A stretch of DNA of 64,000 nt. Origin: Prorocentrum cordatum. Lineage: Eukaryota; Sar; Dinophyceae; Prorocentrales; Prorocentraceae. Positions within the stretch are counted from its first letter, which is position 1, and every line of letters begins with the position of its first letter. Below are positions 1 to 8,774 of the stretch, piece by piece. The notes beneath the pieces are model-generated. The model was not told the origin of the DNA. It was given only the letters and a program-made list of their open reading frames with translations, and made no database searches. The position numbers and the translations under genes are program-made. Where the stretch lies: NCBI GenBank assembly GCA_963575745.1, contig CAUYUJ010003603.1, positions 245,140-309,139 of the forward strand. Reading direction: 5' to 3'.

Positions 1-562
1 TGCAAATGCTGCATGCGTCAGCCGTCCAGCCCTCGCCGACTTGCCATGCACTTTCACATTCTGGCAGCACCTGTCATGCGCCAGCAGCGCCTGCCGTGGT
101 GAACTTTGTCAAACGTCTTCTCCACATCTAGCTTTGCTACCCATAGATCTTTGCCCCGCTCAGCAGACTTCTCCACGACCATACGTAGCACGGAACCGCA
201 CCCACTCCGAAATCCAAGATTGCGTCTCCAACAAATCAATTGGCCTCCACCTTCGATTGCGCAGGTATAGAAAGATGTTGAACAATTGAGCCATCACCGG
301 GATAATCGAGATAGGCTGGTAGTTCTTTACATCCGTACGGTCTCCCTTTTAAAGGATCACAGAGAGCCGCGCCATCTTCCATGCACACGGCGGCTCCTTG
401 CGCCCAGCGATCACGTCCGTGAATTACTTGGCGAGTATGTCCAACAGCTGGGTCGTGTCCTGTCTGGAGCATCTCCGCCACTAGGCCCTCATCCGCACAG
501 TTGCGACTATTTGTCATACGCTTCAGCGCTGCCGCAAGCTTCTCTTGAGACACCAGGGGCAC
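1..562 (-). pseudogene. LINE reverse transcriptase, N-terminal half, frameshifted
   Basis: In a functional copy this domain would copy element RNA into DNA at a nicked target. The frame at 236-562 holds the start of the RT domain (KRMTNSRNCADEGLVAEML, like the usual Lys-x-Gly-x-Asp-Gly fingers region). The frame at 54-239 holds LWVAKLDVEKTFDKVHHG, matching RT motif A, in which the first catalytic Asp sits in LDVEKAFD. Between them the expected motif (arginine-rich, then NYRPIS) is out of frame. The YxDD box would lie left of position 1. Stop codons and frame changes mark it as inactive. The family is clear; the exact clade is not. Confidence 0.75.
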
Positions 563-1190
563 GAGTTGCTGGCAGATGAGATTCCGGCCCCGTGGTTTCG
601 AGATCGTGTTCTTTGTGCAAGTCTTCGTAGAACTAACTGTGCGAAGGTCTCCGCGACGGCCCCGCTGTCTGAGATGCGATACCCTTCGGCGTTGTTGATG
701 GCCGCCACCCGCTCGATGGAAGCGCTGGAGAGACTGGACACCTTTCCCTTGTTCCGCTCATCTTGAATCTCTCGACCTTGCCTTTGACGCTGCTGCCTAC
801 AAAGCTTCCTCCACAGCTTCTTGGACAAGACCTTCTGTTCCTCTGGACACGTCGCCCCTCTTCTCTCAGAGAACACCTGCGTGATCGTGTCTGCGTGCTT
901 CCGGGGAGCATTCTCGAAAACGCTGCTGCTCTCGCCGCATCCACAACCAAGCCGTTCATATCCATTACGCTCGCATGGTCCTCCTCGAGACCAATTGTCA
1001 AATAATCATGACATGTCTCAGGATATCCCGTAGCGTCTAAATCTGGGGCCCATCCTCGCATCAACCGTTGTTTGCGTACCCGCGGGGTTGCACTCGTCTC
1101 ATATGCGAGTGTCGTCCACAATGCCCAGGGGTCCGATTTCTCTTCTAATTCGTTGTGTATCCCAACATCCCACACCGTGGCGTCATGCAA
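523..1190 (-). pseudogene. LINE endonuclease C-terminus and linker to the RT
   Basis: The frame at 633-1190 contains EKSDPWALWTTLAY, which resembles the C-terminal Ser-Asp-His box of EEP endonucleases with His changed to Pro. RLMRGWAPDLDATGYPETCHD follows with a few changes from the linker I recall in dinoflagellate LINEs. The overlapping frame at 523-876 continues with a basic helix (SKKLWRKLCRQQRQRQ) and leads into the RT at about 560. The frame change near 870 breaks the protein. It is assigned to the same element because order, strand and spacing fit one polyprotein. Confidence 0.55.
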
Positions 1191-1209
1191 ACAATCAACA
1201 GCTGTATAA

Positions 1210-1723
1210 TCACTGTGTCGTTCCTAAGGGACAAACAAACAATCTAGCAAAGGGAGTGTGCTCGGGGTCGGAGGCAGTTGCGACGAACTCACCCTGGCCG
1301 TAACTCGAGTGTGGCGCACGTTGATGGTCACCGTTGATTGGCTCCGCTGACTCGGCCTTCTTGGAGGCAGAATGCACTCGCACATTATGCGGGCAAGCTC
1401 GAGGAATCCAGGGAGGCAGTGTCTGACTGGCGAGGGGAGCTCGCAACTCTTGCGCCGCACCTCTTTGATCCCTGCCATCGGCCACGTGGTTGCCGCGTCA
1501 CTGCCAGTAGGCCATCTGCCCTTTCGACATGGTGGCCACCGAGGTGACCTTGCCAGACGGTCACCAACCTCCTCCCTTTAGTCGGCCGTGGGATCCTTTT
1601 GGGCTCCGAAGCGGAGCGCTGGGATTGAAGATGCCCAATGGAGTTGGCGCAATCAGCATATAGCCAAGCACCTTTTCCGATCACGTTGTGCCTGGCACGT
1701 ACTAGCGAAGCTTTTGCCACCAC
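1210..1723 (-). pseudogene. Probable LINE endonuclease N-terminal region
   Basis: The minus frame at 1385-1723 has GAWLYADCANSIGHLQ, then about 25 residues on GHLGGHHVERADGLLAVTRQ. The spacing suits the Tyr-Ala-Pro and Gly-Asp-Phe-Asn-Ala-Arg-Leu-Gly boxes of EEP endonucleases, but key residues are lost. The neighbouring frame at 1224-1478 has LARIMCECIL, like the helix that follows in such proteins. An RNase H-like reading (Asp-Cys-x-x-Ser-Ile, then Gly-His) is the alternative. The position upstream of the linker and RT favours the endonuclease. Confidence 0.35.
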
Positions 1724-1901
1724 GAGTCATCTGAGCGGGCGCCTCGCTGAAGGGGCACGATGCCTTGAATGGAGGAAAGCTTGTCTCCGCTACAATTCGC
1801 AAACACGATTATTACGTTGCCCGGGCGGGGAATGACCAAAGGATGTTCACGCGGCCAGTTGTTAAAATTGACCGATTGAAATTATGGAACTTCGGCCGAC
1901 G

Positions 1902-2126
1902 CTAGAACAACCGAGTGGCAGCGGCCCTGAGGTTTTTCATGTTCAGCGCCGCCCGTCGCAATGCGTGCCTCTCCCGCATCCGTGCAGCAAAAGATGGGCA
2001 CTCAACACTCCTCTGCAACAGCGTGCCGTCACAATCATCGCATGCACGGCATGTCTGCGTGAGCTCAGGATCGAGGCGGACATTTGAAATTAGAGACCAG
2101 AACAGCTTAGCAACCAGGGACGACAA
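1902..2126 (-). pseudogene. Reverse-transcriptase C-terminal zinc-finger fragment
   Basis: The 74-codon frame contains CRACDDCDGTLLQRSVEC followed by PSF and a basic helix. It matches the Cys-x2-Cys, Gly-Thr-Leu, His-x4-Cys finger seen at the end of many LINE reverse transcriptases, with Gln in place of the usual His. It lies upstream, in reading direction, of the LINE at 1-1835, so it is the 3' tail of a different copy. Nothing downstream to 1836 extends it. Confidence 0.5.
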
Positions 2127-2193
2127 GCAGGCCGCGTGCTGATTAGTTCAAATGTCTGTAAGTTTTTGAATCAGGGCTTGGAAGACCGGTTCC

Positions 2194-2220
2194 CAGGAGG
2201 AGGAGGAGGAGGAGGAGGAG
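2194..2220. repeat. (AGG)n microsatellite
   Basis: Nine uninterrupted AGG triplets, next to the foldback at 2308-2459. Confidence 0.95.
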
Positions 2221-2307
2221 ATTTTGGCTGTCATTGAGGTCTGCCCCATCGAGGCCGCTTCCCTTGTCTTGCTTCTTCCTCCAGGCACACGCGGCAGCCA
2301 CACTACT

Positions 2308-2459
2308 AGGGGGCCACATGCGAACCCTACCCCTGCCCCCCACGATTTCTGAGGGGGAGGGTGGGGTTCACTCCGTTCGGGAGCTCCCGAGCGAAGTGAA
2401 CCCCACCCCCCCCTCAGAAATCGTGGGGGGCAGGGGTAGGGCTCACATGTGGCCCCCCA
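2308..2459. mobile_element. Foldback element: near-perfect 152-bp inverted repeat
   Basis: Two arms of about 75 bp pair across a centre at 2383/2384 (GGGAGCTCCC). The outer ends read GGGGGCCACATG on the left and CATGTGGCCCCCC on the right. Only a few mismatches are visible along each arm, and there is almost no loop. ACTACT lies at 2302-2307 and again at 2460-2465, a possible 6-bp target duplication. No coding capacity. This structure suits a non-autonomous foldback or MITE; no relative was found in the window. Confidence 0.7.
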
Positions 2460-3844
2460 ACTACTTTACAGACGTCGCCGCGACGTTGCACAAGCAGCTG
2501 CAGAGCAAAAAGAGTGAGGCTTCCTTGAGAATGTGGGTTCAGACGTCAGACCTCCAGCGTCCTGAAGAAATTCGGGCGGCGGTGTCTCGCGATGTACGCC
2601 TCTGGGGGGCCCACGTCGGGCCATGGGGCCATCGAGAGACGATCCAGGACGCAAGCCCGCCCCTTGGGAAGGAGTCAAGACCTGAGGTGTCGGAGGTACA
2701 GGGAGAAGGAGGTGGAGGAGGCGGAGGGGCGGAGGAGGGGCCTGACGGTTCTCATGTTGTGTCTGGCTCCCTTCGGGTCCTTCATCGCAGCGGCTGCATC
2801 CGCTCGTGCAGACGGGGCGGGTGGGGGGGCGGTGGCGGCGGTCAAATGCCAGCTGTCAGAGGCAAGGTCCCGCGGGCGCTTGCCAGCGCGGGGGCCATGA
2901 AACTCACAAGGTTCCATTCAGTGGCCATTGGGCTGCTTGACATTGCCACTTCGTCCTTCTCCCTCTCGCCTCGATCGCCTTGCACCGGCATCGACGCCAC
3001 GCAACGGCCAGCATCACCCCCTGGAAGTGGGAGGGATCTGCATTGTTTCAATTGGTGGAGGCCACGACTTGTTTGTCATCGTCGCGACCCCTCATCAGAT
3101 CGTGGTGGTGGAGGGCTTGACAGTGGCATCATTTGAACTGCCGGTGTATCTGAACCTTCGAGCATTATAATCACGACGCGTCGGCGGTGTGGCATGTTTT
3201 TTTTCTGATAGACGTGTGCGCATACACCGATGCACATATATGTACACATATAGATATATACATACATACATCTGTCTATGTATTTGTAAAGGAACGTGAA
3301 TATGTATATGCATTTGCGTGTGTGAATGTACCCAACGCACGCCTATTATCGTCTAAGTGTCTAATAGCGTCTCGCCGCTTCTTCTAGAGACAAGTTATTA
3401 GACATGATTCGGATCTCTCGAAAAGGGATCCCGGCGGCTGCGTCCGCGCTGTCGTCGCGGTGCCGCCCCGTTGCCAACCCTTTGCCACGCTTGATTCAAA
3501 CTCAGGCGCGTCCCAGGACCATCCCAAAAGCCTCTCAATATCCTCCCAAGAACCTCTCAGAACCCTCTGAGCGTCCTGTGAGTACAGCGCTTTGCTGTCA
3601 GTATATATATATATATATGTATATACACAAGACCGCATTGGCGCTTCGCGCTATGCATCTTCGTCCTGAAAGTTTGGCATGCAGGAGGAACGCCGGGGAA
3701 GTGAAACATCACATTTAGCGATAACTCTTTGATGTGTTTCCGACATCGTCATGATAACTATGCTGTTCCTTATATCTTGTTCATGTTTCCTTTTCCTCTT
3801 CCTGGTTCTCGCCCTACCCTGCGAGCTCGTCCCCTATCCTCGGC
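2460..3844. other. No convincing gene; GC-rich then AT-rich filler
   Basis: A plus-strand frame of 300 codons (2234-3136) crosses the foldback and a GGA-rich stretch, is biased to Gly, Arg, Ser and Pro, and shows no recognisable domain, so I do not call it. Positions 3225-3330 are CA/TA-rich, and 3601-3620 is (TA)n. The rest holds nothing I can support. Confidence 0.6.
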
Positions 3845-4130
3845 TCTTTTTGCGGAGGCTCCTCCCTGGAGAGCCTCTTGGGGGGCTCACTAAAGTTTTC
3901 AAAAGCTTTTTGGGGCCTTTGGAGGCCGCCTCGGCGCCTTCCAGGAACATGAGGTGGCTGCCTCGGGCCACCCTGCTTCAATCCGCGGTCTCCCTGAACG
4001 ATCGGGCCACGATTTGGAATGCTTCGGGGGGCGTGTTGCGCCCATTTTGGGCCGTCATGGGGCTCTCTGCCGGCCATCTTGGGGCCCTGTTGGGTCGTCG
4101 TCTTGGAGTTCTCTTGGACTGCCTAGACGC
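3845..4130. repeat. Diverged 12-bp CTTGGGGCC-type repeat, copy 1
   Basis: Spaced copies of CTTGGGGCC and GTCTTGGA, roughly 12 bp apart, are recognisable within unrelated sequence. The same degenerate pattern occurs at six or more other places in the window. It yields Leu-Gly-Ala-Leu-rich translations with a four-residue period and no real protein. Confidence 0.6.
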
Positions 4131-4435
4131 CCTTCTGAGTAGTTTTGAAAGATGTTCGGCCTCCTGAGCGGTCTCGGACGCCTGGAAGACGGAAGATCAG
4201 AGCATCCCAAAAATTATAGAAAAGCCCATGGTGAATTCGTCTTCTGGTGTTCCCGACAGCGTCTTGCGGCTCTCCTTTGGGTCGTCTTCGGGCGTCTGGT
4301 GGGTGTCTGGAGCCTTGTGGGGCTCTCGCGGGGCCGTTCCGCCGCCCTCCTGACCGATTTGGGCCTGTTGCTTGGGCCACGCAAGGGCGCGCAGGAACCC
4401 CGGAAAGCCCGGGGGACCTGCTGCAGGTGTGTCCA

Positions 4436-4669
4436 TCTAGGCCTCCCAGATGGGGTCCGAGTAGATGGAGTCGGAGGATCGCGCCGCATCGCCGGTGCAT
4501 CGACAATGCGGCTCGATGTGGAGCCCGTGTTTCTCCACGTCGACGTCGCTGCTGCATCGCCGACGTCGCCGATGCGTCGCCGATACATCGCCGATGCATC
4601 GCCGATGCATTGGCGAAGCGGCGCTATCCTCCGACCCCATCTACTCGGGTCCCATTTAGGAGGCCTCTA
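4436..4669. mobile_element. TIR-A element, copy 1 (234-bp MITE-like)
   Basis: Terminal inverted repeats of about 45 bp: the left contains GTCCGAGTAGATGG and GTCGGAGGAT, and the right contains ATCCTCCGAC and CCATCTACTCGG. The outermost bases are TCTAGGCCTCC on the left and GGAGGCCTCTA on the right. GTCCA flanks both ends (4431-4435, 4670-4674), a possible target duplication. The interior is built from palindromic GCATCGCCGATG-type 12-mers. There is no transposase, so it would depend on another element. A second copy lies at 26018-26236. Confidence 0.8.
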
Positions 4670-4786
4670 GTCCAGGGGGCCACGTGGCCACGGATCCGGG
4701 GGGTCCCGTCTTGGGGCGGGGAGGGGTTTCGCACCCCCCTGGAAGGTAAAATCAGAGCAGAGTTTTCAGTTCTTTGCTGAGGAGCT

Positions 4787-5228
4787 GGGCCTGTGTGGCG
4801 GTCATGCGGCTATGCTACCGCCGTCGCCGCCTCGCCGCCGCCCGTCGTCTGGGCCTGTCTGGCGGTCCGGCGGCTATGTTGCCGCCCCGTTGCCGCCTCG
4901 TCGCCGCGGGGGGGCCCCACCCCCACGGGTTGCAAAAATACAGCAAAGGGAACATGTTCCCCAAACAGTGAAGGCACTTAGGGAGTCCTAGCTGTTTGTT
5001 GAGCAACCGGGCCTGTCTGGCGGTCTGGCGTCTGGCGGCTATGTTCCCGCCGTCGTTTTCCCGTCGCCGCCTCGTCGCCGCCCGTCGACCAGGCCGGTCT
5101 AGCGGTCTGGCGGCTATGTTGCTGCTGTCGCCGCCCCGTCGCCGCCTCGTCGCCGCCTGTCGTCTGGGCCTGCCTAGCGGTCTGGCGTCTACGTTGCCAC
5201 CGTCGCCGCCCCGTCGCCGCCGACCGCC
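4787..5228. repeat. GC-rich ~75-bp tandem repeat, about five units
   Basis: Units start with GGCCTGTCTGGCGGTCTGGC, then GGCTATGTTGCCGCC and several CGTCGCCGC triplet-like blocks. They lie near 4787, 4853, 5009, 5091 and 5167. An unrelated 80-bp stretch (4920-5000) separates units two and three. All six frames are open in places because of the triplet blocks, but no protein is recognisable. Confidence 0.75.
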
Positions 5229-5340
5229 GAGTGCCCCGCAAACATATGACAACACACGGTTTTGCAACATCTGTTGTCGAAAAAGCTGGCGCGGGCGCTC
5301 TGGATAATTCGTAAGAAAAAACATTGTCATCACATTATGC

Positions 5341-5890
5341 CAAATGGGCCTCTCGCTCCGCATGTCGAGCTCATCCTAACGTCCTTCCGCGCGTCTTGGG
5401 CGGGTGGGGCGCGATCCGCGTCAACTAACGCCACGCGGGCCACTCGCGCGCGCCGGCGCCCGCGCGCGCATGTCGATCTCCTCTCAAGACCGTCATCGCC
5501 GACGCTAGGACATCGTCATCGTCGACGGCGGGCGCGATCAACACCGGCGCCGTGATTGGCCTTGCCGTCGTCATCGCCACCATCGTCACCATCATCCTTG
5601 CTCTCATCGTCGCGTTTACCGTTGTCGGCGTCGCCGTGATACCGCGCCCGCCCGAGTCGCCGACTTGCACCGAAGTGCCCGGTGGGAAGTGCCCAGCGGC
5701 CAACGCCGCCGCGGCGGCGTCGTTCGCGCCGCGCTAGCTGGCCGCTGCGCGCGCGAGCATGCGCGGGCTTGCGCGGCCGCAGAGATGCACCAGCCAACGC
5801 AGAACACTCATCGCAATTGCCGTTGCATGGGTTTTGTAAACCAAGTTGCGGGCGGGTGGGCGGGATGTTTGCGCGAGTTGTAGACTTGAC
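5341..5890 (+). repeat. Interspersed GC-rich repeat R5, copy 1
   Basis: Begins CAAATGGGCCTCTCGC and contains GATACCGCGCCCG and AGTCGCCGACTTGC. It ends in a stretch with CATCGCAATTGCCG, GGGTTTTGTAAACC and TTGCGGGCGGGTGGGCGGG. The same blocks in the same order occur at 14287-14695 and 16401-16920. The copies are diverged. Similarity continues weakly past 5890 (compare 5935-6000 with 14930-15000), so the ancestral unit was longer. No reading frame is conserved among the copies. Confidence 0.7.
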
Positions 5891-6230
5891 AACACATTGC
5901 GAGCATTGCGAGCATTGGGATCTAAACCCCTTCCCCCCAAGGGTTAACGGGCCACCTTTTCGCATTGCAATGTACGTACGATTTCGCCCCATCGCTCATC
6001 CGAAACATGAACCCCTGCCATCTCAGGCAGGCAAGCGCTCCCCCCCCCCCATCCTCTACAACAAATATGTGCGCGCACACTCGTTGATCAACACTCACCA
6101 TTTTTTCGAGAATCCCCTGCACCAGAATGGGAAGAATTGCGCACGCGCGCTCTGTCCCACGTGCGTGCCGAAATCCTTCGGCAAACCGAGCTTCCGCTCG
6201 GATTTCAAAATGGACAGCCACGAAAACACC

Positions 6231-6234
6231 TATA

Positions 6235-6280
<46 letters not shown>

Positions 6281-6368
6281 CATATATATATTTTATAGAG
6301 AGAGAGAGAGAGAGAGAGAAACAAACAGAGAAAAAAAGAAAAAGAGAGAGAAAGAGAGAGAGAAAGAA

Positions 6369-6401
<33 letters not shown>

Positions 6402-6476
6402 AAAAAAAAGAGAGAAAGAGAGAGAGATAATCAAAAAGAGACAGAAAGAGAGAGAAAGAGAGAGAGAGAGAGAGAC
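6231..6476 (+). repeat. (TA)n followed by a purine-only (GA)n tract
   Basis: Positions 6231-6292 are almost pure TA. Positions 6296-6476 contain mainly A and G with rare C or T, giving a 180-bp purine strand that abuts the 5' side of the retroelement at 6478. It could adopt triplex DNA; a link to element priming is speculative. Confidence 0.9.
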
Positions 6477-6760
6477 ATGGCGGGGATCCGGCCGGTCTTT
6501 GAGCCGTCAGCAGAGCCCCGCCAGCCCCCGCGCCCAGGGCGCATTCGGGGACTCTGCGAGAGCAGCGCGCGCGAGGTCGGGCGACATCAGGCGGAGCCCG
6601 ACCAGGATCGCGCCGCGGGAGGGGAGACCGCCGAGGGCGCCTCCCCCCACTCCCCGCGGCGGCGGCGCGCGCGGCTGAGGGGGCGGCGGAGGCGGCGCTG
6701 GCGGCGAGCCGCTGGGTCCAGCCCTCACCGCGACGGCGTCGGGGGCCCGATGCCGAGGTC

Positions 6761-7228
6761 GTGGGCGACGGGAGCGACGGAGGGGACCTAGCCGACGCCC
6801 CCTCCCCGGGCCAGCGGGCCCGCCCCGCGGCGGCTGCAGGTGCAGGTGCCGACGAGCTCCCGGTGGCGATCGTGGAGATGATCGCGCTGGTGGACGGAAT
6901 GCTGTACGCGTACGTCGGCTACTGCAGCGCCCTGGAGATGCAGTGCTAGTTCGTGTGGCCGTGTCTGCGGCACTCGCGCTGCGGCGGGTTCGCTCGCGTC
7001 GGGTTGTTCTGGGGCGACGACAGCTACGGGGGCTGGCGAGTGCGGTGCGCGGGCGAGCGCGGGGCGAACTCGCTCAGGCCACACCTGCGCATCTGCGAAG
7101 GCCCCGTGCTGCTGCGCGAGGCCGTGCTGCCGCTGTACTGCGCGGATCTGGTCTGCATCTCGGAGGTGGCACGGCTGGCGGCCGAGGCGGCGGCGAGCTC
7201 GGGTTGCGGGATCGGGTCGCCAACCTAG
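6761..7228 (+). pseudogene. 5' coding region of the retroelement with in-frame stop
   Basis: The frame 6761-6946 and the frame 6953-7228 are the same reading frame, separated by one TAG at 6947-6949. Read through, they give a 155-residue acidic-to-neutral segment including LYAYVGYCSALEMQC before the stop and WGDDSYGGWRVRC after it. I recognise no domain. Its character (mixed composition with aromatic residues, unlike the flanking low-complexity translations) suggests a former coding sequence. It could be the start of the gag-like protein or a separate small ORF. Confidence 0.35.
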
Positions 7229-8694
7229 GCGCGGTGTGGCCGCAACGCCTCCTGGGGCCACAGTTTGGGATCGCTCGGCTTGCCGAGGCACCCGCCGCGG
7301 GCACCCACCCGTTCGAGGACTTGTTCGGCGAGCTGGACGCGGGGCCCTTCGCGCCCAGGGGGTGGGCCGCCCTGCGCTCGCGGCGGGTGGAGTCGAGGGG
7401 CCGTTTCGCAGCGCGGTGGAACCGCGCCCAGGGCGTCGCCCTTCCCGCCGAGGGCGCGGCGCGGGCTACACCTTCGGCCGAGGAGGGGCCCGAGGTCAAG
7501 GGGCCGCTGACGGAGGTGCCTTCGGAGCGCGGCGTGGAGAGCTCTCGCTGGGGGCAGAGGCCGCCGGCGGCACCTCCGCCGACCGTGGGAGGCGCGCGCG
7601 GCCCGCCCGATCAGGAGTCGACCGAGGGCGTGGCGGCCGCGGCAAGCACCTCCCGCGCGGCGCAGGACCCCGCGAGCGCCCTCGCGCGTTTGCCGGGCGG
7701 GCGCCTGGGCAGCGGCGAGGAGCTGGGCCTGGAGGGCGTCGCGGGCGCGGGCGGATCTCTGATCCCGCGCGGGTCGATGTCCAGGCGGACTCGCTGCCGC
7801 AAGGTGGCAACCGCGGTGCCTGGGCGCCTCGCCGAGGCGAGCATGGCCCAGTTGGCGCGCTTCCTCCGCGCCCAGGAAGGGGAGAGCGCCGCCCACTTGC
7901 AGGGTGCGATCGTGCTGCGGTGGCTCCTCGTGGCGCACCTCCCGCAGCACTCCGTGGAAGAAGTCGGCGTGCCCGCATGCTTCGGGCTGCGGACGCTCGC
8001 CGGGGTGCTCGACCTCCTGGCGCGGGGGCGCTCGGCGGGGATCGCGGACCTGCCCGCGCAGCGGTGCAATGCGCTCCGAGTCGCGCCCCGCGGCGGGAGC
8101 CGGTCGGAGGCGGAGCGGACGGGGCCCGCCCCCCCGCGCGGCGAGCCCACCGCGCTGTGGGGCGAGGAGAGGGGCGTGATCAGGGGCGCCCAGGCGGGCG
8201 GGCTCAAGTTGGACGAGTTGGCCGCCAAGCTGCGCGAGCCAGGCCGCCCCTCCGCCACGGCCTCTGGCGGCGCCGGGGGACGAGCTGGCCGCGGCGAAGG
8301 GCTCGAGGGCCCCCCGCGCCGCGCGGGAGAGCAGGGGAGCTGCGCGGGCGGGCGGGCCGCCGCCCGCGCAGCGACCCCGAAGAAGGAGGGCAATTCGAGC
8401 AGGAGGCGCCAGGCTCGCCTTGCGAGCGTCGTGGCCGAGCTGAGGAAGAGGGGGGCCCCTGCCCAGGGAGCGGCCCGGTCGAGGCGCGAGCGTCGCCCTG
8501 CCCAAGGCGCCGTTGTCGGGCGCGGCCCAGACTTCTCCTGCTCGCAGCGGAAGCGGCAAAAGTGTAGCAGCGCCGAGCGCCGCCAGCGGGGGACAGCATC
8601 ATGGCGCGGGGGCAGGCGACGTGATGCCGCCGATGGAGCTGGGCGCCCCCCTGGGCGAGACGGCCGAGCCAGGGGCTTGCGCTGTCAGGGCTGA
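6943..8694 (+). pseudogene. Gag-like protein region of the retroelement
   Basis: A 583-codon open frame. The recognisable part is about 7843-8078 (MAQLARFLRAQEGESAAHLQ to AQRCNAL). It contains FGLRTLAGVLDLLARG followed by Leu-Pro-Ala-Gln-Arg-Cys-Asn-Ala-Leu. I associate this pattern, Leu-Arg-Thr-Leu-x-x-x-Leu-Asp then Ala-Gln-Arg-x-Lys-Ala-Leu, with the nucleocapsid-like region ahead of the RT in dinoflagellate elements. The flanks are Arg-, Gly- and Ala-rich, and the frame itself may be open only because of GC bias. The long minus-strand frame over the same bases (7225-8559) is its shadow. Role if real: packaging element RNA. Confidence 0.4.
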
Positions 8695-8774
8695 GGCGAC
8701 GCTACGTGGGTCGCTGCCGCTGGGCAGGGCGCGGGGGGGCATGATGGCGTGGCGGGGGAGGTTGCCCGCCGAGC

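Larger units (their letters stand above)
1..1835 (-). mobile_element. Degenerate LINE-type (non-LTR) retroelement, cut by the left window edge
   Basis: Read on the minus strand from about 1835 down to 1, successive short frames give an apurinic/apyrimidinic-type endonuclease region, a linker, and the first half of a reverse transcriptase. This is the domain order of LINE polyproteins. The homology moves between frames at least three times, so the copy cannot make a full protein. The 3' half of the element lies outside the window. The frame series ends near 1835, which may be the 5' truncation point. Identification rests on motif order and my memory of dinoflagellate LINE proteins, not on an alignment. 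Confidence 0.7.

Noticed and set aside
1385-1723. RNase H domain of a LINE
   Set aside because: ADCANSI and GHLGGHH could be read so, but position upstream of the endonuclease tail and RT on the same strand fits an endonuclease better.
5682-6791. 369-codon plus frame
   Set aside because: Crosses R5, the (TA)n and (GA)n tracts; Tyr-Ile and Arg-Glu repeats come from those tracts.
7225-8559. 444-codon minus-strand frame
   Set aside because: Opposes the gag-like plus frame; composed of Arg, Ala, Pro and Gly as expected from GC-rich codon shadows, with no motif.
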